Shown: positions 44,620 through 53,421 of the stretch, in pieces
Numbering within the stretch: the stretch's first letter is position 1
How the letters are laid out: each line of letters begins with the position of its first letter
Assembly: GCA_022340305.1 (NCBI GenBank)
Contig: JAJDOF010000099.1
Coordinates: 1-64,000 of the forward strand
DNA: 64,000 nucleotides
Origin: Gammaproteobacteria bacterium
GTDB lineage: Bacteria; Pseudomonadota; Gammaproteobacteria; GCA-001735895
Direction: 5' to 3'
The notes under the pieces: generated by a model
Seen by the model: only the letters and a program-made list of their open reading frames with translations
The model's database searches: none
What the model was told of the DNA's origin: nothing
Position numbers and translations under genes: made by a program

Positions 44620-44721
44620 GGCCGGGGTGCTAAACGTAGAAGTGATAGCCGCAGTATAAAACAGTTAGTGGCTGTTCTCCCACAATCGACCGGGGTTATT
44701 TAGCAATTCTTGTGTTGGGGA

Positions 44722-44748
44722 GCCTGGTTAGCGGGACGCTAACCAGGC
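44722..44748 (-). terminator. Twelve-base-pair hairpin spanning the manC stop codon
   Basis: GCCTGGTTAGCG (44722-44733) pairs perfectly with CGCTAACCAGGC (44737-44748) around a three-base loop. On the minus strand the manC TAG lies inside the stem. No T-run follows, so it is either an unusual terminator or an RNA stability element. Confidence 0.55.
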
Positions 44749-46148
44749 ATCACGCGGCCGTAAAAATCTTCAAAGCGCACGATGTCGTCTTCGCCGAGGT
44801 AAGATCCCGACTGGACTTCGATGATATCGAGCGGTTCGCTGCCCGGGTTCTCAAGGTAATGGGTTGCGCCGAGCGGGATGAATACCGATTCGTTTTCATG
44901 CAAATCGAAAATTTCGTCATTGCGGAACACGCGCGCCGTACCGCGCACCACGACCCAGTGTTCCGCGCGATGGTGGTGCATCTGTTTTGACAGGCGTGCG
45001 CCTGGTTTCACGCTGATGCGCTTGACCTTGTAACCCTCACCCTCGTCGACCGAATCGAAACTGCCCCAGGGCCGATAGACGATACGGTGGAAGTTTTCCT
45101 CTTCGCGATTTTCCGATTTCAGGCGTTCCACGATTTGTTTCACTTCCTGCGCCTGCGACTTGTCGGCCACCAGCACTGCATCCTGGGTTTCGACGATAAC
45201 CAGGTCGCGCACCCCGACGGTGGTGACGAGGCGGCTTTCGGCGTGTACGAACGATCCTTCGGTATCGGTCATGATCACGTCGCCGTGCGTGGAATTGCCC
45301 GCATCATCCTTTTTACCCTGCTCCCACAGCGAGGACCAACTACCGATATCGCTCCAGCCGGCATCCATCGGGATGACACAGGCGAGAGCGGTTTTTTCCA
45401 TCAGCGCATAGTCGATCGAATCGGATTCGCAGGCGCCAAAAGCGTCGCTATCCAGGCGCAGAAAACCGATGTCCTCTGCCATGTTTGCGCTCGCCTTGCG
45501 GCAATTGGCAACCATTTCGGGGTTGAATTTTTCGAGTTCCGCAAGGTACCTTTGGGCACGGAACATGAACATACCGCTGTTCCAGTAATAGTCGCCACTG
45601 GCGAGGTAGGAATTAGCCGTTGCCTGATCCGGTTTTTCGACGAACTCGTCGACATCGAAACCCTGACCCACGGCTGTTCCGCGGCGAATGTAACCATAAC
45701 CGGTAGCAGCCTGTGTCGGCACGATACCGAAAGTGATCAACTTGCCGGCCTCGGCCAGTGGCTGCGCCTGCTTGACCGACGCACAAAAAGCGGCCTCGTC
45801 GGTGATTTCATGATCGGCAGACAACACCAGCAGCAGCGGATCTTCGGCCTGCGTCAGCGCTCGCAAGGCGGCGACCGCAATTGCCGGCGCCGTGTTCCTG
45901 CCGAATGGCTCGAGGATGATCGACAAGTTTTCGAGGCCGATCTGGCGCGCCTGCTCGGCAACGATGAAGCGATGTTCGTCGTTGCAGACGATGATGGGCG
46001 ACGCATGATCGACTCCGTCGAGACGTGACAGGGTCTTCTGCAACATGGTTTCGTCGTGCAACAGGCTGAGGAATTGCTTGGGATACATCTTGCGCGACAA
46101 GGGCCATAGCCGGGTACCGGAACCGCCGGATAGTATGATCGGAATCAA
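44739..46148 (-). CDS. manC: Mannose-1-phosphate guanylyltransferase / mannose-6-phosphate isomerase
   Basis: A 469-residue bifunctional ManC/AlgA-type enzyme. The nucleotidyltransferase domain begins [24 protein letters not shown], and FVEKPD lies near residue 163. The C-terminal cupin phosphomannose isomerase domain has [16 protein letters not shown] metal His residues (here [10 protein letters not shown]) and [15 protein letters not shown]. It makes GDP-mannose for polysaccharide or O-antigen. No other capsule genes are adjacent. Its stop codon is within a strong hairpin. Confidence 0.93.
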   Translation of the reverse strand: MIPIILSGGSGTRLWPLSRKMYPKQFLSLLHDETMLQKTLSRLDGVDHASPIIVCNDEHRFIVAEQARQIGLENLSIILEPFGRNTAPAIAVAALRALTQAEDPLLLVLSADHEITDEAAFCASVKQAQPLAEAGKLITFGIVPTQAATGYGYIRRGTAVGQGFDVDEFVEKPDQATANSYLASGDYYWNSGMFMFRAQRYLAELEKFNPEMVANCRKASANMAEDIGFLRLDSDAFGACESDSIDYALMEKTALACVIPMDAGWSDIGSWSSLWEQGKKDDAGNSTHGDVIMTDTEGSFVHAESRLVTTVGVRDLVIVETQDAVLVADKSQAQEVKQIVERLKSENREEENFHRIVYRPWGSFDSVDEGEGYKVKRISVKPGARLSKQMHHHRAEHWVVVRGTARVFRNDEIFDLHENESVFIPLGATHYLENPGSEPLDIIEVQSGSYLGEDDIVRFEDFYGRVMPG

Positions 46149-46240
46149 TGGGTTACCTCAATTTCTGTGAAACAATTACAGTTGTAATTGCGCATATCGT
46201 TGTCCATTATAGTCGGCAATATCCGTTAAATACAGGCGAC

Positions 46241-46462
46241 ATGTGCTCTGAACCTAGCAGATCCGAGCAGGTTATTGGCGAATTCAAACAGCGCAAACTG
46301 GCCCGCAGTGCGTTATGCCGGATTCAGGAACTGATCAATGAGTTCGAGGAAGGACGTGCTTTCGATCGCTATCTGGCACGTATCGGCGTGATTGTCGTGC
46401 TGCTGCTGGTAACCGTTTCGCTCTACCTGCTGTTCAGCGGCGACAGCATAACGCTGCATTAG
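46241..46462 (+). CDS. Small single-span membrane protein
   Basis: The ATG at 46241 (MCSEPSRSE) has AGG a few bases upstream; an upstream frame from 46148 would overlap the divergent manC start. The 73-residue product has a charged helical region (VIGEFKQRKLARSALCRIQELINEFEEGRAFDRYLARIG) and one C-terminal helix (VIVVLLLVTVSLYLLFSG). I do not recognise it. It diverges from manC and converges on the GntR gene with a four-base overlap. Confidence 0.55.
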   Translation: MCSEPSRSEQVIGEFKQRKLARSALCRIQELINEFEEGRAFDRYLARIGVIVVLLLVTVSLYLLFSGDSITLH

Positions 46463-47163
46463 GCTTTAGCGGCGCTGGCCTGTTCGAATTTCTGCAGCAG
46501 GTAATCGAGCAACTCGTCCATACTCAGCTGCAACGCAACGGCGTCCCGCCGTTGCAAGTGATCGAGCATTTGCCGATGCAGCGAGATGATATCGCTGCGT
46601 TCGCGCACCACCGTTACCACCATGTTGGTGACCGGAATCAAAGCTTCGATCACGGTATACATCACGAAGCGCAACATGCCGTTGGCGGTAGCGTCGACCA
46701 GCGCGCGGTGAAACGCAACATCAGCCTGACAAAAGCCTTCATCGCTGATTTGCGGATCTTGCTGGCGCGCCAGCGCCACTTCGAGGTTTTCAATATGTTG
46801 CGCGCTAGCATGACTGACGGCAAGACCGACACAGGCGCCCTGCAGGGCCCTGCGCGCTTCGATGATTTCCTCGATATCGAGAGCTCCCATACCGACCAGT
46901 AAGGTGGCCGCGCCGCTCAGGGATTCAGCCAGATCGGCAAAACTCGGTTTGACGACGAAATTACCGCCGGTAGGGCCGCGACGGGCACGCACCAGGTTTT
47001 GTGCGGCGAGTAGCTTGAGGGCTTCGCGCACGCTCGGGCGGGAAACGCCATAGCGCTGCGCGAGTTCATCTTCAGTTGGCAGTCTTTCGCCGATTTTGAA
47101 GCGGCCATCGACGATCGCAGCACGTAATTGTTCGGCAATCTGTCTGGAAATGCTGACCTTCAC
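46459..47163 (-). CDS. GntR-family regulator with FCD domain
   Basis: About 235 residues from GTG 47163, preceded by AGGAA; GTG 47181 and TTG 47208 are other possible starts. A GntR winged helix (ISRQIAEQLRAAIVDGRFKIGERLPTEDELAQRYGVSRPSVREALKLLAAQNLV) is followed by an all-helical FCD domain whose conserved Asp and His (ADVAFHRALVDAT, HRQMLDHLQRRD) would bind metal and a carboxylate effector. It diverges from the acuI-type gene, and a GntR-like site lies between them. A similar, perfect site precedes the dmdA-like operon. Confidence 0.9.
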   Translation of the reverse strand: MKVSISRQIAEQLRAAIVDGRFKIGERLPTEDELAQRYGVSRPSVREALKLLAAQNLVRARRGPTGGNFVVKPSFADLAESLSGAATLLVGMGALDIEEIIEARRALQGACVGLAVSHASAQHIENLEVALARQQDPQISDEGFCQADVAFHRALVDATANGMLRFVMYTVIEALIPVTNMVVTVVRERSDIISLHRQMLDHLQRRDAVALQLSMDELLDYLLQKFEQASAAKA

Positions 47164-47233
47164 GATTGCGGTTTCCTGCACGGCTCGACCTGGGTTTTGA
47201 GGATGCAATTTGGGGTCGATTACTTTAACATGA

Positions 47234-47248
47234 ATCTGTTTTACAAAT
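47234..47248. promoter_or_regulatory. Candidate GntR operator between the regulator and acuI genes
   Basis: ATCTGTTTTACAAAT matches the palindrome upstream of the dmdA-like gene (ATTTGTCTGACAAAT) at 12 of 15 positions. Its two arms are complementary at five of seven positions. The site lies 24 bases upstream of the acuI ATG, where a repressor would block transcription. Confidence 0.45.
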
Positions 47249-47271
47249 AGCCTTTTGTGGGGGGCGAATCC

Positions 47272-48261
47272 ATGTCAGATCAGTTCCAGGCTTACCAGAT
47301 TGGTAAGAATGACGAAGGTCAGCGTTGTGTGCTAACACAACTCGATGATAACGATTTGATGGAGGGAGATGTCACGGTTCGCGTCGAATACACCACGCTG
47401 AATTACAAGGATGGCCTGGCATTGACCGGCCGCTCGCCGATCATTCGCAAGTTTCCACTCACCCCGGGAATAGATTTCAGTGGAACTGTTCTCGAATCAC
47501 AGCATGCAGATTTCAATGCAGGCGATCAGGTCATTTTGAATGGCTTCGGTGTTGGCGAGGTGCATTCGGGCGGGTATGCGCAAAAGGCCCGTGTCAGCGG
47601 TGACTGGCTGGTGCCGGTTCCCGATGGCCTGGATACACGGCGGGCGATGGCGATCGGTACCGCGGGATACACCGCGATGCTCTGTGTACTGGCACTTGAA
47701 GGTCACGGTATCAGGCCGGATGCAGGCGATATCCTGGTCACTGGCGCTGCGGGTGGTGTCGGCAGCGTCGCGGTCGCGGTACTCAGCAAGCTGGGTTATC
47801 GCGTGGTCGCATCCACCGGGCGCCTGCAGGAATCCGAATTCCTGCAGGGACTTGGCGCGGCCGAGGTAATCGATCGCGCTACATTTGCCGAAGCCCCGCG
47901 GCCACTCGGCCGAGAAATCTGGGCTGGCGCCGTCGATGTGGCCGGTGGTAACACATTGGCCAATGTGCTGAGCCAGATCAAACGCGCTGGCGCAGTTGCT
48001 GTCTGTGGGCTGGCCGAATCGATGAACCTGCCGACCTCGGTTGCACCCTTCATTTTGCGCGGCATCGCCATGTATGGCATCGACTCGGTGATGGCATCGA
48101 TTCCGCGACGCAAGCTCGCCTGGCAGCGTCTGGCCTCCGACCTGGATTTACAATTGCTGGACGACCTGTCATTCGATCTTGATTTTGCGGATTTACCGCA
48201 GGCCGCCGCCGATATTCTCGATGGCAAGATCAGGGGCAGGGCGGTGATCAAGCTGCCCTAG
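47272..48261 (+). CDS. acuI: Acryloyl-CoA reductase-type MDR oxidoreductase (AcuI/YhdH)
   Basis: I chose ATG 47272 (MSDQFQAYQIG), with GGGGGG upstream, giving 329 residues. It is a zinc-free medium-chain reductase of the AcuI/YhdH branch: TTLNYKDGLALTGRSPIIRKFPLTPGIDFSGTV, VLVTGAAGGVGSVAVAVLSKLGYRV-like NADPH motif (here ILVTGAAGGVGSVAV), and FILRGIAMYGIDSVM. AcuI reduces acryloyl-CoA to propionyl-CoA with NADPH, detoxifying acrylate from DMSP cleavage; YhdH members exist without DMSP use. It diverges from a GntR/FCD regulator. Confidence 0.88.
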   Translation: MSDQFQAYQIGKNDEGQRCVLTQLDDNDLMEGDVTVRVEYTTLNYKDGLALTGRSPIIRKFPLTPGIDFSGTVLESQHADFNAGDQVILNGFGVGEVHSGGYAQKARVSGDWLVPVPDGLDTRRAMAIGTAGYTAMLCVLALEGHGIRPDAGDILVTGAAGGVGSVAVAVLSKLGYRVVASTGRLQESEFLQGLGAAEVIDRATFAEAPRPLGREIWAGAVDVAGGNTLANVLSQIKRAGAVAVCGLAESMNLPTSVAPFILRGIAMYGIDSVMASIPRRKLAWQRLASDLDLQLLDDLSFDLDFADLPQAAADILDGKIRGRAVIKLP

Positions 48262-48323
48262 CCGTATCCCGGCACAGGTTTTCCCGGTGACCCTGATGCT
48301 GTCACCCGATTTCGGAACCACCG

Positions 48324-49214
48324 ATGGAACGTAGATACGGATACGGCGTTACCCTGGTCATTTTCGGCGGCGTGTTTCTCAGTACCTCTGGCATCCTGTT
48401 GCGCAGTCTCGAGTCGGCCGATGGCTGGCAGGTCCTGTTCTATCGCGGCATCGCATTTTCGCTAACCCTGTTCCTGCTGTTACTGATGCGCTACCGCTCT
48501 GGTATTTTCGGCGCCTACAGGGCAATCGGTATACCGGGCCTGTGCGCTGCGCTGGTGCTTGGACTGGGTTCAATCTGTTATATTTTTGCCATCCTGCTGA
48601 CCACCGTTGCCAATGCAGTATTCATCATCGGCGCGTCACCGCTGGCGACGGCCTTCGTCGCCTGGATGGTACTCGGTGAGAAAACTTCTCGCTTCGGGGT
48701 CGTGGCGATGCTGGTATCGCTGGCCGGTATCGGTCTGATGTTTGCCGATGGTTTGATGGAAGGGCGTTGGGCGGGGAATATCGCTGCGCTCGGTGTGGTG
48801 GTCTCGTTCGTCGTGTTCCTGTTGATCATTCGTAAGCGGCGCGGGGTCGATATGTTACCGGCTACCTGTCTCAGTGGCCTGGTGATGGCGGGGGTTGCCA
48901 GTTTGTTCGTCGACTCCTTCGTGCTTTCCCAAAACGACTTTATCATCGCGATGCTGATGGGCTGCCTGCAGTTCGGCGTGGGGTTCTGGTGCTTTACGGT
49001 TGCGACGCGCTACATCATGGCTTCGGAGGTGGCGCTGTTCTCGTTAACCGAATCGATACTGGGTCCCATCTGGGTCTGGATCGGAGTTGGCGAGCAACCG
49101 AGCCTGTTGACGCTCCTCGGGAGTGCCATCGTGCTGGTCAGCGTCGTTAGCTATTGTGTTAGTGGGATACGTAGCGAAAGGCGGTTACTGCGCCTGCAGG
49201 CAAGTTCGCTCTGA
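48324..49214 (+). CDS. EamA/DMT-family transporter
   Basis: A 296-residue protein with about ten helices and the two EamA repeats (GGVFLSTSGILLRSLE in repeat one, and SGLVMAGVASLFVDSFV onward in repeat two). VANAVFIIGASPLATAFVAWMVLGEKTSRF is the conserved end of the first repeat; SEVALFSLTESILGPIWVWIGVGEQPS that of the second. These carriers usually export amino acids or metabolites. It begins 62 bases after acuI, so it may share its transcript. Substrate unknown. Confidence 0.87.
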   Translation: MERRYGYGVTLVIFGGVFLSTSGILLRSLESADGWQVLFYRGIAFSLTLFLLLLMRYRSGIFGAYRAIGIPGLCAALVLGLGSICYIFAILLTTVANAVFIIGASPLATAFVAWMVLGEKTSRFGVVAMLVSLAGIGLMFADGLMEGRWAGNIAALGVVVSFVVFLLIIRKRRGVDMLPATCLSGLVMAGVASLFVDSFVLSQNDFIIAMLMGCLQFGVGFWCFTVATRYIMASEVALFSLTESILGPIWVWIGVGEQPSLLTLLGSAIVLVSVVSYCVSGIRSERRLLRLQASSL

Positions 49215-49323
49215 CTGCCCGGCTTGGTGGGCCCTGGATTGACAATATTGCAGCCAGGCGGAAACGCCTGGTGTGGCGGGCTTTGCTGGTGCGCAATCGC
49301 CCTGTACGCGACAGTTTCCAGGG

Positions 49324-50700
49324 TCACTGCGTTTGTAGCGCGTAACTGGGCGTGTAGATGTTTCCCGGCACCTTCATTCGCTGCTGTTGCACGAACGATT
49401 GCAGCAGCGCATCCAGCGACTCCATAATTACCGGTTCAGCACGGATTTTGAACGGCCCCTGTTGTTCGATTTGCGCTATTCCGTCTGCCTTGACGTTGCC
49501 GGCGACGATCGCCGAGAACGCGCGTCGCAGGTTTGCAGCAAGCAAGTGCAGCGGTTGATCCAGGCTGAGATCGAGCGCTGCGACATTTTCATGGCTGGGT
49601 ACGAACGGCAACTGAAACTGGTGATCGATGTTCAGTATCCAGTTGAAATAATAGGCGTCTGCATGTTCGCGCCGGAAATTACGCACCGCTTCGAGGCCGG
49701 CGCACATCTCCTGGGCGACCTTGACCTGGTCATCGATGATGATGGTGTAGTGCTGGCGTGCCTGTTCACCGAGGGTGAGTTTGATAAAGGCATCAATCTG
49801 TTTGAAATACTCTTCCGAGCCGGCGGGACCGGTGAGTATCAGCGGAAACGGAATACCCCGGTTTTCAGGATTGAGCAGGATGCCGAGAAGGTAAAGCACC
49901 TCTTCGGCGGTACCAACACCGCCTGGAAAAACGATAATGCCGTGGCCAGCGCGCACAAACGCTTCCAGGCGTTTCTCGATATCCGGCAAAATAACCAGCT
50001 CGTTGACGATGGGGTTCGGTGACTCGGCGGTGATGATGCCGGGTTCGGTTAAACCGACATAGCGACCGCGGCGAATGCGTTGCTTACTGTGCCCGATGGC
50101 GGCTCCCTTCATCGGTCCTTTCATCGCTCCGGGGCCACAGCCGGTGCAGATATTGAGTCGACGCAGGCCGAGTTGATAGCCGACTTTCTTGCAATAATCG
50201 TACTCCTCGCGGCTGATCGAATGACCGCCCCAGCAAACCACCAGATCGGGTTCTACCTCGGGGATCAGGATGCGCGCGTTACGCAGAATGTGGAACACAA
50301 CATTGCTGATACCTTCGCTGGTGCGGGTATCGAAAATCTGGTTCGAGGTAATCTTGTTCTTTACATAGGAGATATCGCGCAGCACGGCGAACAGCTGTTC
50401 CTGGATACCGGTTATGATCTTGCCATCGACAAAGGCACTCTGCGGAGCGTTCTCGATTTCAAGCTTGACGCCGCGCTCCTGCTGCACCACTCGAATTTGA
50501 AAATCCTGATGCTGCCGCAAAACTTCACGGGCGTCGTCAGTATGGCTATCGACGTTCAGGACCGCGAGTGCGCAGCGGCGGAAGGTGTCGTAGAGGCTGT
50601 CGTCATGGCTACCCTGCTTGAGTTGGCTGACTTCGAGTCGTGACAGAATATCCATACTGCCATGAGGTGTTAGACGGGTAATTTCAGTATTTTTTGGCAT
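49324..50700 (-). CDS. ppnN: Nucleotide 5'-monophosphate nucleosidase PpnN
   Basis: A 458-residue LOG-family protein (E. coli PpnN is 454). The Rossmann core contains LVVCWGGHSISREEYDYCKKVGYQLGLRRLNICTGCGPGAMKGPMKGA and IIVFPGGVGTAEEVLYLLG, the latter the PGGxGTxxE catalytic motif. Long N- and C-terminal regions typical of PpnN are present (DILSRLEVSQLKQG; SYALQTQ end). It cleaves nucleoside monophosphates to base and ribose 5-phosphate and binds (p)ppGpp in E. coli. It stands alone. Confidence 0.95.
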   Translation of the reverse strand: MPKNTEITRLTPHGSMDILSRLEVSQLKQGSHDDSLYDTFRRCALAVLNVDSHTDDAREVLRQHQDFQIRVVQQERGVKLEIENAPQSAFVDGKIITGIQEQLFAVLRDISYVKNKITSNQIFDTRTSEGISNVVFHILRNARILIPEVEPDLVVCWGGHSISREEYDYCKKVGYQLGLRRLNICTGCGPGAMKGPMKGAAIGHSKQRIRRGRYVGLTEPGIITAESPNPIVNELVILPDIEKRLEAFVRAGHGIIVFPGGVGTAEEVLYLLGILLNPENRGIPFPLILTGPAGSEEYFKQIDAFIKLTLGEQARQHYTIIIDDQVKVAQEMCAGLEAVRNFRREHADAYYFNWILNIDHQFQLPFVPSHENVAALDLSLDQPLHLLAANLRRAFSAIVAGNVKADGIAQIEQQGPFKIRAEPVIMESLDALLQSFVQQQRMKVPGNIYTPSYALQTQ

Positions 50701-50758
50701 GTGATCGAGTGTTAAATTTTGGGCTATAGTATAGTCCAGCAGTTAGGGAAATCATGAC

Positions 50759-51322
50759 ATGAGTGATCAATTATACGAAGTTGCTTTTAGCGGCCAGATC
50801 AGCGAGGGCGCAGTCCTCGACGATGTCAAGGCGAAGGTCGCCAAAATGTTTAACGCAGATGACGCCAAGCTCGCGCAATTGTTTTCGGGTAAGCGGGTAG
50901 TTATCAAGAAAAATATCGATCAGGCCACTGCTGCCAAGTACCAGAGCGCGCTTAATCGAGCCGGTGCGCAGTGTGAAATCAGGCCGCCCGTCGCTGCCGC
51001 CGCGCCAGGGGCGCCTGCCGCGGTCGAAAAGCCTGCGCCCGCGGCGTCTGCGGTGCAAATTGAAACCGGTGATTACGGCGAAGTAGCGCCGCCTCCGGCA
51101 ACCGACCCGCTCGGCATTACGGCCAATGATATCGAAGACCTTGCGGCATCCATCGCGCCGGTGGGCAGCAAGTTGCAGCAAAAGTACTCGGAAGCCGAGG
51201 CGCCCGAGTTCGATCTGAGCGGTTTTGATCTGGCACCGGTCGGCAGCGAACTCAATACCCGCGCAAAAAACCCCGATCCGCCGCCGCCGGATACCGGTGG
51301 CATCAGCTTGGCAGAAGAATAA
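50759..51322 (+). CDS. Hypothetical protein with small N-terminal alpha/beta domain
   Basis: A 187-residue soluble protein. Residues 1-78 form a compact domain (YEVAFSGQISEGAVLDDVKAKVAKMFNADDAKLAQLFSGKRVVIKKNIDQATAAKYQSALNRAGAQCEI), a pattern I have seen at the N-terminus of uncharacterised proteobacterial proteins, resembling ferredoxin-like repeats in arrangement. The rest is low-complexity, Ala/Pro-rich and acidic (EKPAPAASAVQ; FDLSGFDLAPVGSEL). There is no signal peptide or helix. No function can be given. It diverges from ppnN. Confidence 0.75.
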   Translation: MSDQLYEVAFSGQISEGAVLDDVKAKVAKMFNADDAKLAQLFSGKRVVIKKNIDQATAAKYQSALNRAGAQCEIRPPVAAAAPGAPAAVEKPAPAASAVQIETGDYGEVAPPPATDPLGITANDIEDLAASIAPVGSKLQQKYSEAEAPEFDLSGFDLAPVGSELNTRAKNPDPPPPDTGGISLAEE

Positions 51323-51553
51323 CGCAGTGCGATTAACCCGGGGAATCTCTGACAAGTCATCAACGAACTTCTTGTACCCGGCACAATCTGATACTTCCAG
51401 GTTTACTCAGCAGCTCCCTGGAGCATTTTCGAGGCGTAATCGGCCAAACACGTGAACCAGCGACGTTAATCAGTGTGATGTGCTGCCAGCGGTTGCAGCA
51501 ATCGACCATACCGGGCCATGCCGGTTTTGGTCGGGTAGGGCGTATCGATCAGC

Positions 51554-53275
51554 TCAGCGTCGCCGGGCGTGAGCGATCATTTGCAGAATCTGGCTGAAGA
51601 CATGATTGCTGAGGGATTCGTTCAGATCGATTGCGAGACAATGGCGATAGTAGGGTGTCAGGCTCAGGCCGACTCCGATACCGTAGATTTCGACCCCCGC
51701 GTCAGTATCGTATTTCTCGACCATGTGCTTCAGGTGGTTGTCGAGGTAAAACTCGTCGTTGGCAAGATTGGTGGCGCTATCCATCGGGCTACCGTCGGAG
51801 ATCACCAACAATATGCGCCGTTCGGCGTCGCGTCCGAGCAGCCGACCACAGGCCCACTCGACCGCCTCACCATCCAGTCCTTCGCGAAAATAGGGTGTCT
51901 TTAGCAGCGCGGCGATATCGCGCCGGGATTTTCGCCAACCATCTTCAGCTTTCTTGAATACCAGGTGACAACGTTCGTTGAGGCGCCCCGGGTGTTGTGG
52001 TCGACCCTGTGCCTGCCACTGCTGGTAAACCCGGCCACCGTTCCAGTCGCCGGTGGTAAAACCGAGGATCTCACTGGCGATCTCGGCCTGATCGAGTGCG
52101 CGTGCGAATACGTCGACCAGCATTGCGATGTAGTCGATAGAGTTCTTCATCGAACCGGAGCAATCGATCAGAAACGACAGCTGGCAGTCGTTCTTGAAGC
52201 GGTACTGGTCTTTGCGGAACACGCGCCGCTCGCTCGGCGCGGCTACCAGTTGCGATAAGCGCCGACCATCGATTAACCCTTCCTCCTCGCCAAACAGCCA
52301 GCCGTCGCGTCGGGGTGTCGCCAACAATTGTGAAATCTGGCGCGCCAGTCGCGGTACGTTAATGCCCTGGTGGAAAATGCGCGTATCGAGATGCTCTCGA
52401 AACTGACGCAGCTCGGCCTCACGAACCTGCGCAGCGGCACGCAGTTCGCGGTCATATTCGCGGTTGAATACCCGGTAGAGCTGGTTTTGCGCGGCCAGCA
52501 CCTTGCTGTTACCAGTGACGATGGTGGCAATATTCGAATCTTCGCTCTCGTCTGAAAAATCGAGTGCCAGGGTGATGCGCGACAGGGCTTTCTCGTTGTC
52601 GATACGCTGTGCATCGCGATCCTGGCCTGGTTCGCCCAGCAGTGATTCATCAACCACACGGGCGATTGCAAGCGCGTGCACGGCGAACGGTGCCTGGTGC
52701 AGTCGTTCACGGCGTAGCCCGGCGATATCCTTGCCGATAAACTCCGCGATACGGCCTCGCGTCACCTCGATCAGGTCATCGGTTTCGGCCAGCGTTGGAT
52801 AGCCGCTCAAGCGCGACCAGGCGACCTGGGCGATGGTATAAATCAGTAACCCGAGTTCGGTGTCGGCATGACCGTCGTGGTGAAATCGCAGTGACCAGTC
52901 GCGAAAGCGTTGTCGCAGGTTACTGCGCATGCCCGGGTGTTCTGCCGATACCAGGGTTTCGACGCGTAACTGCTCGAGCATGTCGAATATCAAGCGCTGT
53001 ATGGCAGCCTGCGGAGCAAGCCGGCGATGCAGTTCGCTATCGCTGTGCAGCAGGCGTAAGGCAATGCCATCGGCGGCCCCGCGCTGCGCGTGGAAATCAT
53101 CCTGTAACGGATCGACTGCACTGTGTGGGGCGCCGCTGTGCACGCGTTGACCGCCGAGGAATAACGAGCGCCCGCGGTGGCGCAGTTCGCGCAAACCGGT
53201 CAACGCACGGACCGCGGCACCGCAGAGTTCGGCTGCCTGCTGTTGAGCCTTTTCATTGGGGGGTTTAGCCTGCAT
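51554..53275 (-). CDS. CobT-like VWA-domain protein
   Basis: A 573-residue protein resembling cobaltochelatase CobT. The C-terminal VWA domain has the MIDAS start LIDCSGSMKNS at about residue 370, then GFTTGDWNGGRVYQQWQAQGRPQHPGRLNERCHLVFK and ILLVISDGSPMDSATNLANDEFYLDNHLKHMVEK. The N-terminal part is helical (CobT_N-like), with a short acidic linker (DFSDESEDSN). In aerobic B12 synthesis CobT and CobS drive CobN, but no cobN is here. The CobS-like gene lies 146 bases upstream. It could activate another metal centre. Confidence 0.85.
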   Translation of the reverse strand: MQAKPPNEKAQQQAAELCGAAVRALTGLRELRHRGRSLFLGGQRVHSGAPHSAVDPLQDDFHAQRGAADGIALRLLHSDSELHRRLAPQAAIQRLIFDMLEQLRVETLVSAEHPGMRSNLRQRFRDWSLRFHHDGHADTELGLLIYTIAQVAWSRLSGYPTLAETDDLIEVTRGRIAEFIGKDIAGLRRERLHQAPFAVHALAIARVVDESLLGEPGQDRDAQRIDNEKALSRITLALDFSDESEDSNIATIVTGNSKVLAAQNQLYRVFNREYDRELRAAAQVREAELRQFREHLDTRIFHQGINVPRLARQISQLLATPRRDGWLFGEEEGLIDGRRLSQLVAAPSERRVFRKDQYRFKNDCQLSFLIDCSGSMKNSIDYIAMLVDVFARALDQAEIASEILGFTTGDWNGGRVYQQWQAQGRPQHPGRLNERCHLVFKKAEDGWRKSRRDIAALLKTPYFREGLDGEAVEWACGRLLGRDAERRILLVISDGSPMDSATNLANDEFYLDNHLKHMVEKYDTDAGVEIYGIGVGLSLTPYYRHCLAIDLNESLSNHVFSQILQMIAHARRR

Positions 53276-53421
53276 TGCTTACGAGCCTTGTCGGTGCCGA
53301 TACGTCGTATCGGGACAGCACATCGCGCTGCATTGCTCTGCCCGCGAAACGCCGGACCGCCGGCACCCCATTCATGACATCCTTTCGCCGTCTTGCGACG
53401 AGGGCTGGCAAGCCATGCGGG

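Noticed and set aside
45087..46028. Open frame of 313 codons opposite manC
   Set aside because: Antisense to a well-supported bifunctional enzyme, with no family signature.
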